A DNA stretch of 64,000 nucleotides from Acidovorax radicis N35. Lineage in GTDB: Bacteria > Pseudomonadota > Gammaproteobacteria > Burkholderiales > Burkholderiaceae_C. A model generated the notes under the pieces. That model was given only the letters and a program-made list of their open reading frames with translations. It made no database searches and was not told where the DNA came from. Position numbers and translations under genes: made by a program. The stretch lies in assembly GCF_000204195.1 (NCBI RefSeq), contig NZ_AFBG01000021.1:124001-188000 (forward strand), given 5' to 3'. Shown here one piece after another: positions 17,585 to 25,653 of this stretch; position 1 is the first letter of the stretch, and the number at the start of each line of letters is the position of its first letter.

Positions 17585-18151
17585 ATGAGTATCACCGCAC
17601 ACCATACCTTTGAAACGCCCGAGCAGCTCCACGCGTGGCTGCGGGTGAACCACGCCAGTGAGACTGAGCTTTGGGTGCGCATCTTCAAAAAGGCCATCGG
17701 CCAGCCCTCTGTCACCTGGGACGACTGCGTGGTGGTCGCCATTGCCTGGGGCTGGATCGACGGGATACGCAAGAGCTTGGACGACACCTCGTTTCTGCAA
17801 CGTCTGACGCCACGCCGCGCGCGCTCCAACTGGTCTCAGAAAAACGTGCAGCATGCCGAGCGGCTGATAGAGCAAGGGCGCATGCAAGCCGCCGGTCTGG
17901 CGCAAGTAGAGGCCGCGCGCAGCGATGGGCGCTGGGCCACCGCCTACGCCGGCAGCGCCACCATGGAGATGCCCGAAGACTTTTTGGCGGCGCTGCAACA
18001 AGACCCCGCTGCCCACGCTTTCTACGCCACGCTCAAACGCCAGAGCCTGTTCACCATCTATCACCAGCTGCACAGCGCCAAGCGGCCGGAAACCCGGCAA
18101 AAGCGCATGGCGGAGCTGTTGGCGAAGTTGGCGTGCGGTGAAAGCCCTTAA
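17585..18151 (+). CDS. YdeI/OmpD-associated family protein
   Basis: A 188-aa protein of the YdeI/bacteriocin-protection (OmpD-associated) family. Marks are ELWVRIFKKAIGQPSVTWDDCVVVAIAWGWIDGIRKSLDD near the N terminus (seen in pieces) and PRRARSNWSQKNV, then the C-terminal domain FLAALQQDPAAHAFYATL. Its biochemical role is unknown. The ATG at 17585 directly abuts the interspersed repeat and lacks a clear Shine-Dalgarno sequence, so the leader is the repeat itself. TTG and GTG alternatives upstream are less likely. Confidence 0.8.
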   Translation: MSITAHHTFETPEQLHAWLRVNHASETELWVRIFKKAIGQPSVTWDDCVVVAIAWGWIDGIRKSLDDTSFLQRLTPRRARSNWSQKNVQHAERLIEQGRMQAAGLAQVEAARSDGRWATAYAGSATMEMPEDFLAALQQDPAAHAFYATLKRQSLFTIYHQLHSAKRPETRQKRMAELLAKLACGESP

Positions 18152-18275
18152 ATTTTCTGCCATTGTCGGGGCGCCCCGCTTCAGCTTCTTGATCGTTACA
18201 TCCTGCGCCTTATCGTTCGCAAGACGGAGGTTCCGATCAGTGCCAAGCAGAGCGTCCTTAGTTTTTTGCAGCCAT
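18150..18275 (-). pseudogene. Fragment of a DUF2130 gene (3' end)
   Basis: Read on the minus strand, this ~125-bp stretch translates to pieces such as [16 protein letters not shown] and RGAPTMAENL. These align with the C terminus of the intact DUF2130 protein at 13241-14650 ([26 protein letters not shown]). Nothing upstream of this fragment survives, and the OLD-type nuclease gene begins about 50 bp away. It is thus a remnant left at an island boundary or recombination point. Confidence 0.75.
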
Positions 18276-18322
18276 TTCGTTGCGGCTTGCTACGGTTTTA
18301 ACGGCGACCAGTTTCCAAAGTG

Positions 18323-20011
18323 TCAAAGCCAATATGCGTCTCCGGTCAGCGAGTTTTTCGCGACGTACGCATCACGCTTCGTATCAAAGGATGCGGCATC
18401 CGTAGTGAGGACGGACGGATCTCTAGCCAATGCCTTTGCGTAGGTATCGCATACGGTGCTGTATTCGGGTGTCGTCGAATCAGACAAAAATTCCAATACG
18501 CGGTCTACCTTACCTCCGCTTAGGTCTTCGCCAAGGAACTCCCCTTCAAAATGAGGGAATTGTGTGAATATCGCGCCGCCATTTGATTGCGAAACGATGC
18601 TGCGAATACTCTGATTCATTGTCCACATGGCAGCACCAATAATTTTTGACTTGCGTTTGACTTTTGGAGTATCCGAATCATGAATCACGAGATACGGCAC
18701 TTTGAATTGATTGAGAATCGCGGCGAACAGTGGAATATTGGCCTTACCCAAACAATCAATGACATGAATGTCGATCCCATTTTTTTCTGCGACATGCTTA
18801 ATTGCAATGTGCTCTGTCGGCCCCTCTACCAAAACGATGTTGTCGTAAAAGAAAAACTCATTGACCACAGGATGGCATCGTCGAACCATCTGAAGTCTCT
18901 GGCGCTCCGGTTCGTCAAAGGAAAACTTGTCAGTTGACACATAGCGTTGCTCAGACGAGCTTGCGTCGACGCGAACAATCGTTGTGTGATCCTTCGAGAG
19001 ATCAATAAATATTGGAGAGTGCGTGGTCGCGATAACCTGCCAATCAGGATTATTGAGCGCAAAGTTGTAAAGCGCTTCCCTAGCGCCGCGTATCGTAGGT
19101 GGGTGGAGAAATGCTTCTGGTTCGTCGATTAGCAGTATGCGACTCGCCGCTGCGGTATCACCAGCTTTCTTTTTACTCCCTGTTGAGTCGGACATCACAG
19201 AAAGAGCAGACCAAAGTAGGGCGCGTTGAATACCAGTGCCCTGAAGCAGTAATGGAGTCGTACCTCCGCCGGTCGTGCCAATTTTCAAATACGATTCAGC
19301 ACCTACGACTTTTTCGTCAATAGCGTCTTTTGATCGAGGGACTAACTCGATAGTCGTGCCAGGGAAGATTTGAGAAACGTTGCTCGTGATCTTTGCTGCG
19401 ACGTCATCAAAAACACTTTTCGACTCATCAAAAAGTTTTTGCGCAAGTAGTTCAATTTGAGCTACTACTTCCTTGGTACTGCTTGAATCCGCTTTGAGTC
19501 GCATTTTTACATGATCCTTGAGCATCCCTACTATTTTTATCTGCGTTTGCTCTATTGGATCAGTTGGTCTGAGGCGCACGGGCTGAGGGATACGGCTTTG
19601 AAATAGTGAATCCCATCCACCGACCCCTCCATCTTCAAACTGACTTGCAACTGGGTTATAGGACTGTTTTTGCCCTTTTTCGTTTGGTTTTTTCCAAATC
19701 CAGCGCACCTTGACACAATCACCAAAATTAGCATCCGTTAATGTCCATTTTTTCCCTATCATTACCTCGTCCTCAGGTGTCAGCTGATCGAAGACCCCAG
19801 TAATCTCTACTGGCTTAGACGTATCACCATTGTGGAAATGGCTTTCTTCCAGCGCTTTCCCAGTTGAAGCAAAGGCTTCGTAAGCATCAAGTACGGTTGA
19901 CTTGCCCGCATTATTTTGGCCAATCAGTACAACGATTTCGTCTATCCGAATTGCACATTCATGATCGCCAACACGCTTGAAATTCTTGATTAATAGACCT
20001 GCTAAACGCAT
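18323..20011 (-). CDS. OLD-family ATPase/TOPRIM nuclease
   Basis: A 562-aa ATP-dependent endonuclease of the OLD (overcoming lysogenization defect) family. The N-terminal ABC-type ATPase has Walker A GQNNAGKST (31-39), Walker B LLIDEPEAFLHP (around 293-304) and the H-loop ATTHSPIFID. The C-terminal TOPRIM nuclease has VLVEGPTEHIAI (EGxxE, around 388-399) and VIHDSD (around 438-443). Such enzymes cleave DNA and act in phage defence, alone (class 1) or with a UvrD-like helicase (class 2, Gabija GajA). The coding sequence is clearly richer in A and T than its neighbours, which suggests transfer. AAAGGAAAA precedes the ATG. A broken helicase gene lies upstream on the same strand. Confidence 0.85.
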   Translation of the reverse strand: MRLAGLLIKNFKRVGDHECAIRIDEIVVLIGQNNAGKSTVLDAYEAFASTGKALEESHFHNGDTSKPVEITGVFDQLTPEDEVMIGKKWTLTDANFGDCVKVRWIWKKPNEKGQKQSYNPVASQFEDGGVGGWDSLFQSRIPQPVRLRPTDPIEQTQIKIVGMLKDHVKMRLKADSSSTKEVVAQIELLAQKLFDESKSVFDDVAAKITSNVSQIFPGTTIELVPRSKDAIDEKVVGAESYLKIGTTGGGTTPLLLQGTGIQRALLWSALSVMSDSTGSKKKAGDTAAASRILLIDEPEAFLHPPTIRGAREALYNFALNNPDWQVIATTHSPIFIDLSKDHTTIVRVDASSSEQRYVSTDKFSFDEPERQRLQMVRRCHPVVNEFFFYDNIVLVEGPTEHIAIKHVAEKNGIDIHVIDCLGKANIPLFAAILNQFKVPYLVIHDSDTPKVKRKSKIIGAAMWTMNQSIRSIVSQSNGGAIFTQFPHFEGEFLGEDLSGGKVDRVLEFLSDSTTPEYSTVCDTYAKALARDPSVLTTDAASFDTKRDAYVAKNSLTGDAYWL

Positions 20012-20101
20012 ATCTGTTTTCCTTTTCTGTTCTAAAAATAAACCAGATCACCCCAGTTGCAGCCCAAATCCGCAATCCCCACCTCCCCCTAACACCAACC
20101 T

Positions 20102-20747
20102 CTACATCGCCCGAGTAGCCGCCACATAAAACACCCGCGCCGCCTCCTTCTCGTCCTCCCCAGGCGCAGGCATATGCCCCACTCCGGGTAGAGCCACCAC
20201 GGGAAATTCCAAGCCTTTGCTGACCTTCATCGTCATGACCGGAATAGCGTCGGCGCTGGGTCGGTACTCACCACTCTTCTTGCGCACGCGGTGCGGCAGC
20301 TTGCGTTGAGCCAGGGCGCTGGCGCACAGGTCCATGTGTGGCCCAGTCGGCACACACCGCCGCCGTGTCGCCCCACGCAAAGCCTTCTTTATGGGCGCTG
20401 GCCAGATGGTCGGCAATTGCAAAAGCTTCGTCGCGCAGGGTGGGCAACTTGATGACCACGGGGGCTTGCCCCTCGCGCCCGCAGCTCATGGGTTTGAGCA
20501 GGGGGATGCCGTCGTCGTCTTTGTCGTCAGCCGTGAGCAGGTCTGCGGCGACTAGGCTGGCGGTGTGCAATATCTGCCGCGTGTTGCGGTAGTTGATCTT
20601 CAGGATGGTGGTGCGCCCCTGGGCCTGAACGGCTACGCCTTTGAGCAGGTAATCGGTATCGAGCTTCTGCTCTAGCCGCTCGGGAAGGCGTAGCTCGCCA
20701 GTTGAATCAAAGACGGACGAGCCTATCGCCGGTAACAATGTCGCCAT
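20102..20747 (-). pseudogene. Truncated, frameshifted UvrD/Rep-like helicase
   Basis: The 20747 to ~20340 part (MATLLPAIGS...) keeps helicase motif IV as INYRNTRQIL. After a frameshift near 20335-20345, the other frame keeps MKVSKGLEFPVVALPG (motif V) and FYVAATRA (motif VI). It then stops. The N-terminal Walker A and motifs II-III are absent, so it cannot be a working helicase. Its position 5' of the OLD nuclease gene and on the same strand makes it a candidate remnant of a helicase partner. Confidence 0.8.
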
Positions 20748-20780
20748 GCCTTCAGATCCCTGCCCGTGTCAGGCTGCTTG

Positions 20781-20810
20781 TGTATGTATTTGTTACTGCA
20801 CTGTAGGGGG
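20781..20810. repeat. Conserved motif shared with 22810-22845
   Basis: TGTATGTATTTGTTACTGCACTGTAGGGGG. The same motif, with TGCATTTG and a 6-base tandem insertion, occurs at 22810. Both lie in non-coding DNA on either side of the MFS gene. Here it is just upstream of the helicase remnant and could be an old promoter or operator. Confidence 0.5.
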
Positions 20811-20910
20811 CGCGGCGGCGGGGAGCAACCTTTGAATGTCAAGGTCAGTGGACGAAGCGAATGCCGTGGACAGAAGGGCGCGGCATATCTTCACTGAATG
20901 AAATCGAGCC

Positions 20911-20957
20911 AAATTAGCCTCTAGCGCATACCCATAAAGCGCTAACAGCTATCAAAA
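20911..20957 (+). repeat. Interspersed ~48 bp repeat, copy
   Basis: AAATTAGCCTCTAGCGCATACC, then ATAAAGCGCTAACAGCTATCAAAA. It lies in the 300-bp gap between the helicase remnant and the MFS gene. Apart from this copy and the motif at 20781, I see nothing in that gap. Confidence 0.85.
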
Positions 20958-21048
20958 CCATATCAGCCGATACCGAGCACTGCAGCAGCCTGCATCGGGT
21001 AGCAGCACCTAGGCAGACCTTGCAGCCCCTTCAGTTAAATTGCCCCGC

Positions 21049-22431
21049 ATGCCCAACACCCCCGCCTCCTCCACATCCGCCGCCGCCTCGGCCTCCCTCA
21101 TCGACTCCCCCCAAGCCGCCTGGCGCCTGCTGACCACGCTGGGCCTGGTCGTGCTGGGCAACAGCAGCATGTACGTGGTCTCCGTGGTGCTGCCCGCCGT
21201 GCAGGCCGAGTTCGGGGTGGGCCGTGCAGACGCATCGCTGCCCTACACGCTGATGATGGTGTGCCTGGGGCTGGGCGGGCTGTGGACGGGGCGGATGGCG
21301 GACCGGCATGGGCTGATGCCGGTGCTGTGCGTGGGGGCGGTGGCGGTGTGTGGCGGCTTTGTGTGGGCGGGGCTGTCCGGCAGCATCTGGATCTTTGGGC
21401 TGGCCCATGGGCTGATGGGGCTGATTGGCAGCTCGGCCACGTTTGCGCCGTTGATGGCCGACACGGCGCTGTGGTGGAACAAGCGGCGGGGCATTGCGGT
21501 GGCTATTTGCGCCAGCGGCAACTACATCGCCGGTGCGCTGTGGCCGCCCATCGTGCAGCACGGCATCGAGGCCATTGGCTGGCGCCAGACCTATGTGCTG
21601 ATGGGGCTGGTGTGTGGCGCGGGCATGCTGCTGCTGGCGCTGCGCATGCGGCAGCGGGCGCCGATGGTGTTGATGGATGTGGCTGCGGCTGCGGCTGCGA
21701 CGGCGGTGCCTGCATCGTCTGCGTCGTTACCTTCGGCAGTGGGCGCTGCGGCGGGTGCTGCCTCTTCTACAGCGACTGCGGCACCCGCTCCATTGGTTCC
21801 TTCCGCCGTAGACCGCAGCCGCCCGTTTGGCTTGCGCCCGGTGCACGCGCAATTGCTGCTGTGTGTGGCGGGCGTGGCGTGCTGCGTGGCCATGGCGATG
21901 CCGCAGGTGCACATCGTGGCCTATTGCACCGACCTGGGTTTTGGCGCGGCGCGGGGGGCTGAGATGCTGTCGCTGATGCTGGCGTGCGGCATTGTGAGCC
22001 GCCTGGTTTCGGGCGTGATCTGCGACCGCATTGGCGGTGTGCGCACGCTGCTGCTGGGTTCGGCGTTGCAGGGGGTGGGGCTGGCGCTGTTTCTGCCGTT
22101 TGACGGGCTGGTGCCGCTGTATGTGATCTCGGCGATGTTCGGGCTGTTTCAGGGCGGCATCGTGCCTGCCTACGCGATCATCATCCGCGAGTATTTCGCG
22201 CCGCAAGAGGCGGGCGCCCGGGTGGGCGCGGTGATCATGGCCACGCTGATCGGCATGGCGCTGGGGGGCTGGATGTCGGGCTGGATTTTTGACGTGACGG
22301 GCAGCTACCAGGCGGCGTTCATCAACGGCATGGGGTGGAATCTGCTGAACCTGTCGATCATGGGCTGGCTGTACTGGCGGGTGCGGCGCCAGGGTGCCGT
22401 GGTAGGGCGGGTGCAACCCAGTGCGGGGTGA
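21049..22431 (+). CDS. MFS transporter
   Basis: A 460-aa inner-membrane transporter of the major facilitator superfamily with about 12 hydrophobic segments. The loop 2-3 signature is seen as GRMADRHGLMPVL, following LYTLMMVCLGLGGLWT-like membrane segments. The loop between the halves is alanine-rich (around 215-265). The C-terminal half has DRIGGVRTLLLGSALQGVG. It begins with a low-complexity leader (PNTPASSTSAAASASL). The ATG at 21049 is preferred to the TTG nine bases upstream. Substrate unknown; the arrangement resembles monocarboxylate-type MFS members. Confidence 0.85.
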   Translation: MPNTPASSTSAAASASLIDSPQAAWRLLTTLGLVVLGNSSMYVVSVVLPAVQAEFGVGRADASLPYTLMMVCLGLGGLWTGRMADRHGLMPVLCVGAVAVCGGFVWAGLSGSIWIFGLAHGLMGLIGSSATFAPLMADTALWWNKRRGIAVAICASGNYIAGALWPPIVQHGIEAIGWRQTYVLMGLVCGAGMLLLALRMRQRAPMVLMDVAAAAAATAVPASSASLPSAVGAAAGAASSTATAAPAPLVPSAVDRSRPFGLRPVHAQLLLCVAGVACCVAMAMPQVHIVAYCTDLGFGAARGAEMLSLMLACGIVSRLVSGVICDRIGGVRTLLLGSALQGVGLALFLPFDGLVPLYVISAMFGLFQGGIVPAYAIIIREYFAPQEAGARVGAVIMATLIGMALGGWMSGWIFDVTGSYQAAFINGMGWNLLNLSIMGWLYWRVRRQGAVVGRVQPSAG

Positions 22432-22490
22432 GTGCGGCAAGCGCTGGCGGCTTGCTGATCATGCAGCGCCACCATGCCGCTGAAATTTGG

Positions 22491-22542
22491 CTCAAATGAG
22501 CCTCTAGCGCTTAATGGACAAGCGTTAGAAGCTATTTATTTG
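22491..22542 (+). repeat. Interspersed ~48 bp repeat, copy
   Basis: GAGCCTCTAGCGCTTAATGG, ACAAGCGTTAGAAGCTATTTATTTG. Located 60 bp after the MFS stop codon, in a 620-bp gap. Confidence 0.8.
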
Positions 22543-22575
22543 TGAGCAATTGAGCGCCACAGCATTCGCTCAACA

Positions 22576-22627
22576 GGCCCCGGCAGGTGCAACCCGATTT
22601 TTGGATCGGCCTGCACCTGCCGGGGCC
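22576..22627. repeat. Perfect 16-bp inverted repeat, strong hairpin
   Basis: GGCCCCGGCAGGTGCA (22576-22591) and TGCACCTGCCGGGGCC (22612-22627) are perfectly complementary. The 20-base spacer holds a nested CCGAT/ATCGG stem around TTTTGG. It could terminate the MFS transcript or be the end of a lost mobile element. Confidence 0.85.
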
Positions 22628-22718
22628 CCACGGGAACGCAGTAGCAGCTGCGGTCCCTGAGCAGGTCGTCGTTGCCTTCGACCCCGTGTTCGGGCAGCTC
22701 AGCAAGGCGCTTCTCACC

Positions 22719-22751
22719 GGGCGCATGCCTTCATCCAGAAGGCATGCGCCC
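22719..22751. repeat. Perfect 14-bp inverted repeat, second hairpin
   Basis: GGGCGCATGCCTTC (22719-22732) and GAAGGCATGCGCCC (22738-22751) pair perfectly around the loop ATCCA. No T-run follows, so it is not a textbook terminator. It lies 92 bases from the hairpin at 22576. Besides these and the motif at 22810, I see nothing clear in 22432-23052. Confidence 0.8.
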
Positions 22752-22809
22752 CGCGCTAGTAGCAACTACGTCGCCTTTGCTGTCAGCCTCTCCTCCCTGT
22801 TCCCGACCT

Positions 22810-22845
22810 TGTATGCATTTGTTACTTCAACTTCACTGTAGGGGG
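22810..22845. repeat. Second copy of the TGTATG(T/C)ATTTGTTACT motif
   Basis: TGTATGCATTTGTTACT, followed after a 6-base tandem insertion (ACTTCAACTTCA) by CTGTAGGGGG. It matches 20781-20810 in order and orientation. No gene start is near it. Confidence 0.5.
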
Positions 22846-23052
22846 TGAGGGGGCACGGCGCAACCTGCGAAAGTTGGTAGGTACGGCTGGTTGTGTGGGG
22901 CGTGGATACGGCAAGAAGAAACAGCTAAAAATTGATCCGCCGCTTTGCTGTATTGCGCCAATAGCTCCCGTTTTGATAGCAAATGGCATTTACACGGCGC
23001 AAGCCCGCGCGCAATGCGCTGCGCGTTTCTTCGGGGTCTTTGTGCGGATTGG

Positions 23053-23811
23053 CTACACCACCGCCTGCAGATACCGCTTGGCAAGCTCTTTCTGCGCAGC
23101 GGCATCCACCCCCAGCACGTCCACCAGATACGGCTGCAGGCCGCCGAACTCGGTGTCTACCTTGTGCAGGGCGGCGTCCAGAAATTCTTCTTGCACGCGC
23201 CACAGCACGGCCAGCACTTCCTCGGGCGCGTGGCTGCCCATGCCTTCGGGGCGGCGGTAGAGGGTGTTGGTGAGCAGGTAGTCGTGCATGACCACGTCGC
23301 GCGGCACGCCGAGGGTGAGCAGGATGAGGGCGGCGGCAAAGCCGGTGCGGTCTTTGCCAGCGGTGCAGTGGAAGACGGTGGGGGTGTCGCTGGCCAGCAG
23401 CAGCTTGAACAGTTCGGCAAAGCGCGGGGCGTTGTCGTGCACAAAGCCCCGGTAGGTGTCTTGCATGAGCCCCACGGCGTCTTGCGCGGTGAGCTGGCGG
23501 CCGGTGCGCTGCAGCTCTAGCGCGCGCTGCACCACGGTGGGCTCGATGGCCAGCGGGTGGTAGCTGATGCCGGGCAGCGCGTAGGCATAGGCAGCGCTTT
23601 CGGCCTTGCCGCGAAAGTCCACCGCGCGGGCCACGCCCAGTTCGGCCAGCAGGGCCTGGTCCTCGGGGGTCAGGGCCGCCAGATGGTCAGAGCGAAAGAT
23701 GCGCCGCCACTTCACGGGCCGCCCGCCCTGGCCGGTGTAGCCGCCCAGGTCCCGAAAGTTGGTGGCGCCTGCGAGGGGGAGAGATCGGGTAGGTGCTTGC
23801 TCTTGCTGCAT
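23053..23811 (-). CDS. Tyrosine-protein phosphatase (Y_phosphatase3 type)
   Basis: A 252-aa phosphatase of the PtpA/LipA-like family. The P-loop CX5R is HCTAGKDRTG (around 147-156), with the family's K-D-R form that fits dual or phosphoinositide activity. The N terminus has NFRDLGGY and IFRSDHLAAL, both conserved. The C-terminal region contains the usual helical lid. It begins MQQEQAPTRSLP at ATG 23811. It is divergent from an AraC gene. No export signal is visible, so it is likely cytoplasmic. Confidence 0.9.
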   Translation of the reverse strand: MQQEQAPTRSLPLAGATNFRDLGGYTGQGGRPVKWRRIFRSDHLAALTPEDQALLAELGVARAVDFRGKAESAAYAYALPGISYHPLAIEPTVVQRALELQRTGRQLTAQDAVGLMQDTYRGFVHDNAPRFAELFKLLLASDTPTVFHCTAGKDRTGFAAALILLTLGVPRDVVMHDYLLTNTLYRRPEGMGSHAPEEVLAVLWRVQEEFLDAALHKVDTEFGGLQPYLVDVLGVDAAAQKELAKRYLQAVV

Positions 23812-23940
23812 GGTGCGTGGCACAGGTGTGCGGTGGATAGGGATGCTGAAGCAACAAGGATAGTCGGGTGGTGCGGCTGGCGCATGTCGCACGGGTGGCT
23901 GGTGCAATGCGTGGGGCGCGACCGTGTGCAGAATCCGGGC

Positions 23941-24783
23941 ATGCAGCGTTTTGTGCCCGTGCCCTCTGATTTGCAGCCCTGGTTGATGGCGGGGGTGGTG
24001 GTCGATGCCCCTGCGGAGCTGGTGCAGTCGCAATTCCCGGCCATGGTGTCGAGCATGCTGGTGGTGCGGCTGGCGGGGCAGGTGTGTTGCCAAGGAGCGC
24101 TGGTGCCGCCAGCGGCCTGGATCAGCGCCAGCACCACGGCCACGGTGTACGAACACGGCGGGCCGGTGAAGGCCGTGGGGCTGGTGCTGCAGCCTGAAGC
24201 CGCGGCGGCACTGTTTGCCAGCGCGCGCGGGCTGGTGAACACACTGCGGCCGTTGGCGGAACTGGTGGGGCCTGGGTGGACCGAGGTGGAGCACGGCGTG
24301 CATGCGGCGCCGGATGATGGCGCGCGGATCGCGGTGCTGTGCCAGTTCGTCCGGCAGCTGGTCGCGCCGCCGTCACCGTGTGAAGCCCGGCGGCAACAGG
24401 CGCTGGCCTTGCTGCATGCGGCCAGCGACGATGCAACAGACGCGGACCAGCGTCTGGGCCTGAGCCAGCGGCAGTTTGAACGGCGCTTTGTGGCGCACTG
24501 GGGCATGGCGCCCAAGCAGTTTCAGGTGATTGCGCGGCTGAACAGCACGCTGGGCAACGCCCTCGCCGCGCCCGGCGGCCCGGTGGTGGACCTGGCCGCC
24601 GACCAGGGCTATTACGACCAGTCGCACATGGCGCGCGATGTGCGCAGGCTGGCGGGCCACCCGCTGCAGGCCCTGGTGCAAGGCACGCGCAGCCCGCTCA
24701 CCGCGCACTGGCCCTTGCAGATCGGCGCGCAGGCCCTGCCGAATCAGCCTGCCCCACCCTTGGAGCCCACGCGCAAGCGCTGA
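23941..24783 (+). CDS. AraC family regulator, atypical
   Basis: A 280-aa helix-turn-helix protein of the AraC group. The N-terminal half (about 1-150) resembles the DUF6597/cupin-like effector region, with MQRFVPVPSDLQPWL. The DNA-binding domain (about 170-260) has LGLSQRQFERRFVAHWGMAPKQF (first HTH) and DQGYYDQSHMARDVRRLAG (second HTH), close to the consensus. Start ATG 23941 is the family-like start; upstream codons in frame are less likely. It overlaps the DUF2834 gene tail-to-tail by 40 bp and is divergent from the phosphatase. Confidence 0.85.
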   Translation: MQRFVPVPSDLQPWLMAGVVVDAPAELVQSQFPAMVSSMLVVRLAGQVCCQGALVPPAAWISASTTATVYEHGGPVKAVGLVLQPEAAAALFASARGLVNTLRPLAELVGPGWTEVEHGVHAAPDDGARIAVLCQFVRQLVAPPSPCEARRQQALALLHAASDDATDADQRLGLSQRQFERRFVAHWGMAPKQFQVIARLNSTLGNALAAPGGPVVDLAADQGYYDQSHMARDVRRLAGHPLQALVQGTRSPLTAHWPLQIGAQALPNQPAPPLEPTRKR

Positions 24784-25082
24784 GCCAGGTACAGCGGCAT
24801 CACAAACGCGAGGCCAATGCCAAAGCAGGCGGCGATGTAAGCCCAGCGCCATGCGCCCAGGCTGCGGTCTACCGCCACCCAGGCCGAGAACGCCACGGCG
24901 GCCAGGTACACGTCGCAGGTGATGCCGGTGGTCAATGCATTGGCAAAGGCATCGCGCCAGAAAACGTCGGGCATCACGCTGCCACCCGCCAAAAAGTACA
25001 CGGTGTTGAAGTACCAGGGAACGGCCAGGCCCAGGAGGGCCAGCAGAAGAAAAAAAGCGCGCAGGTGGGTGTGGTTTTGCAT
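24744..25082 (-). CDS. DUF2834 membrane protein
   Basis: A 112-aa integral membrane protein of the DUF2834 family, with about three transmembrane segments (7-27, 47-70 and 80-103). Conserved features include PWYFNTVYFLAGG and a segment of DAFANALTTGITCDVYL. Function unknown. GGAGGG is upstream of the ATG at 25082. Its 3' end overlaps the end of the AraC gene by 40 bp on the other strand. Confidence 0.8.
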   Translation of the reverse strand: MQNHTHLRAFFLLLALLGLAVPWYFNTVYFLAGGSVMPDVFWRDAFANALTTGITCDVYLAAVAFSAWVAVDRSLGAWRWAYIAACFGIGLAFVMPLYLAQRLRVGSKGGAG

Positions 25083-25230
25083 CGGTGCATGCGGCCCTCC
25101 AAAGAGAAAGAGAGAGGCCTTGGGTAGTGAATCAACGCACCGATTGAATCCGCGCAGCCCCTGGCGGGCTAGGAAAAAAACGACATGCCTCACACCGGCG
25201 GGCCAGCCGCTGCACGCCATCTTCATGAAC

Positions 25231-25581
25231 TTACTGCGCGCGCGGCAGCGAGGTCACGGCGCCATCCACCGGCAGCTCCTGCGTGCCCTTGGGGCAGGGC
25301 TGGTCGGTGTAGGTGGTGCGGCCGTCCTTCACGCACTTGCGCGGCTGCGGGGCCACTGGCTCGGACGCGCCGCCACTCGCAGCGCGGGCTTGTGCGGCGG
25401 GCTGCTGCTTGCCGGGCGGCAAGGTGTCGGGGCCGGGGCGGGTGATCTTCTTCCAGGCCTGCTCGGTCCACGGCCCGGCGTGGGGCAGCCACTGGTCGGC
25501 CGTCCACCATGCGGCAGCCGCGGAGGCCAGCAGCAGTGCCGCCAGGATGGACCAGAGGGCTCGTTCGCGGGTGCTGCGCAT
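25231..25581 (-). CDS. Membrane-anchored DUF4124-like protein
   Basis: A 116-aa protein with one N-terminal transmembrane anchor (ALWSILAALLLASAAAAWW) and a proline/alanine-rich linker. The C-terminal part has CVKDGRTTYTDQPCPKGTQELPV, the DUF4124-type pattern in which two cysteines flank a short beta hairpin. Location is probably periplasmic. Function unknown. The start ATG 25581 was chosen over one 66 bases upstream because it opens the anchor with positive charges (RSTRER). Confidence 0.65.
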   Translation of the reverse strand: MRSTRERALWSILAALLLASAAAAWWTADQWLPHAGPWTEQAWKKITRPGPDTLPPGKQQPAAQARAASGGASEPVAPQPRKCVKDGRTTYTDQPCPKGTQELPVDGAVTSLPRAQ

Positions 25582-25653
25582 GGGGTGGGCCTGGGGTGTG
25601 GTGGGTATGACCACCAAGCTTAAAACATCAGGGCGCCCACCGCTCACGTGGTA

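Noticed and set aside
18323..20747. Complete Gabija defence system
   Set aside because: The helicase is truncated and frameshifted, lies on the wrong side of the OLD gene, and no intact partner is in the window.
22587..22841. An 84-codon plus frame over the hairpins
   Set aside because: It crosses both perfect inverted repeats, has no ribosome site and no recognisable domain.
22960..22990. Tenth copy of the interspersed repeat in reverse orientation
   Set aside because: Only the TTTTGATAGC end matches; the palindromic core is absent, so I do not count it.
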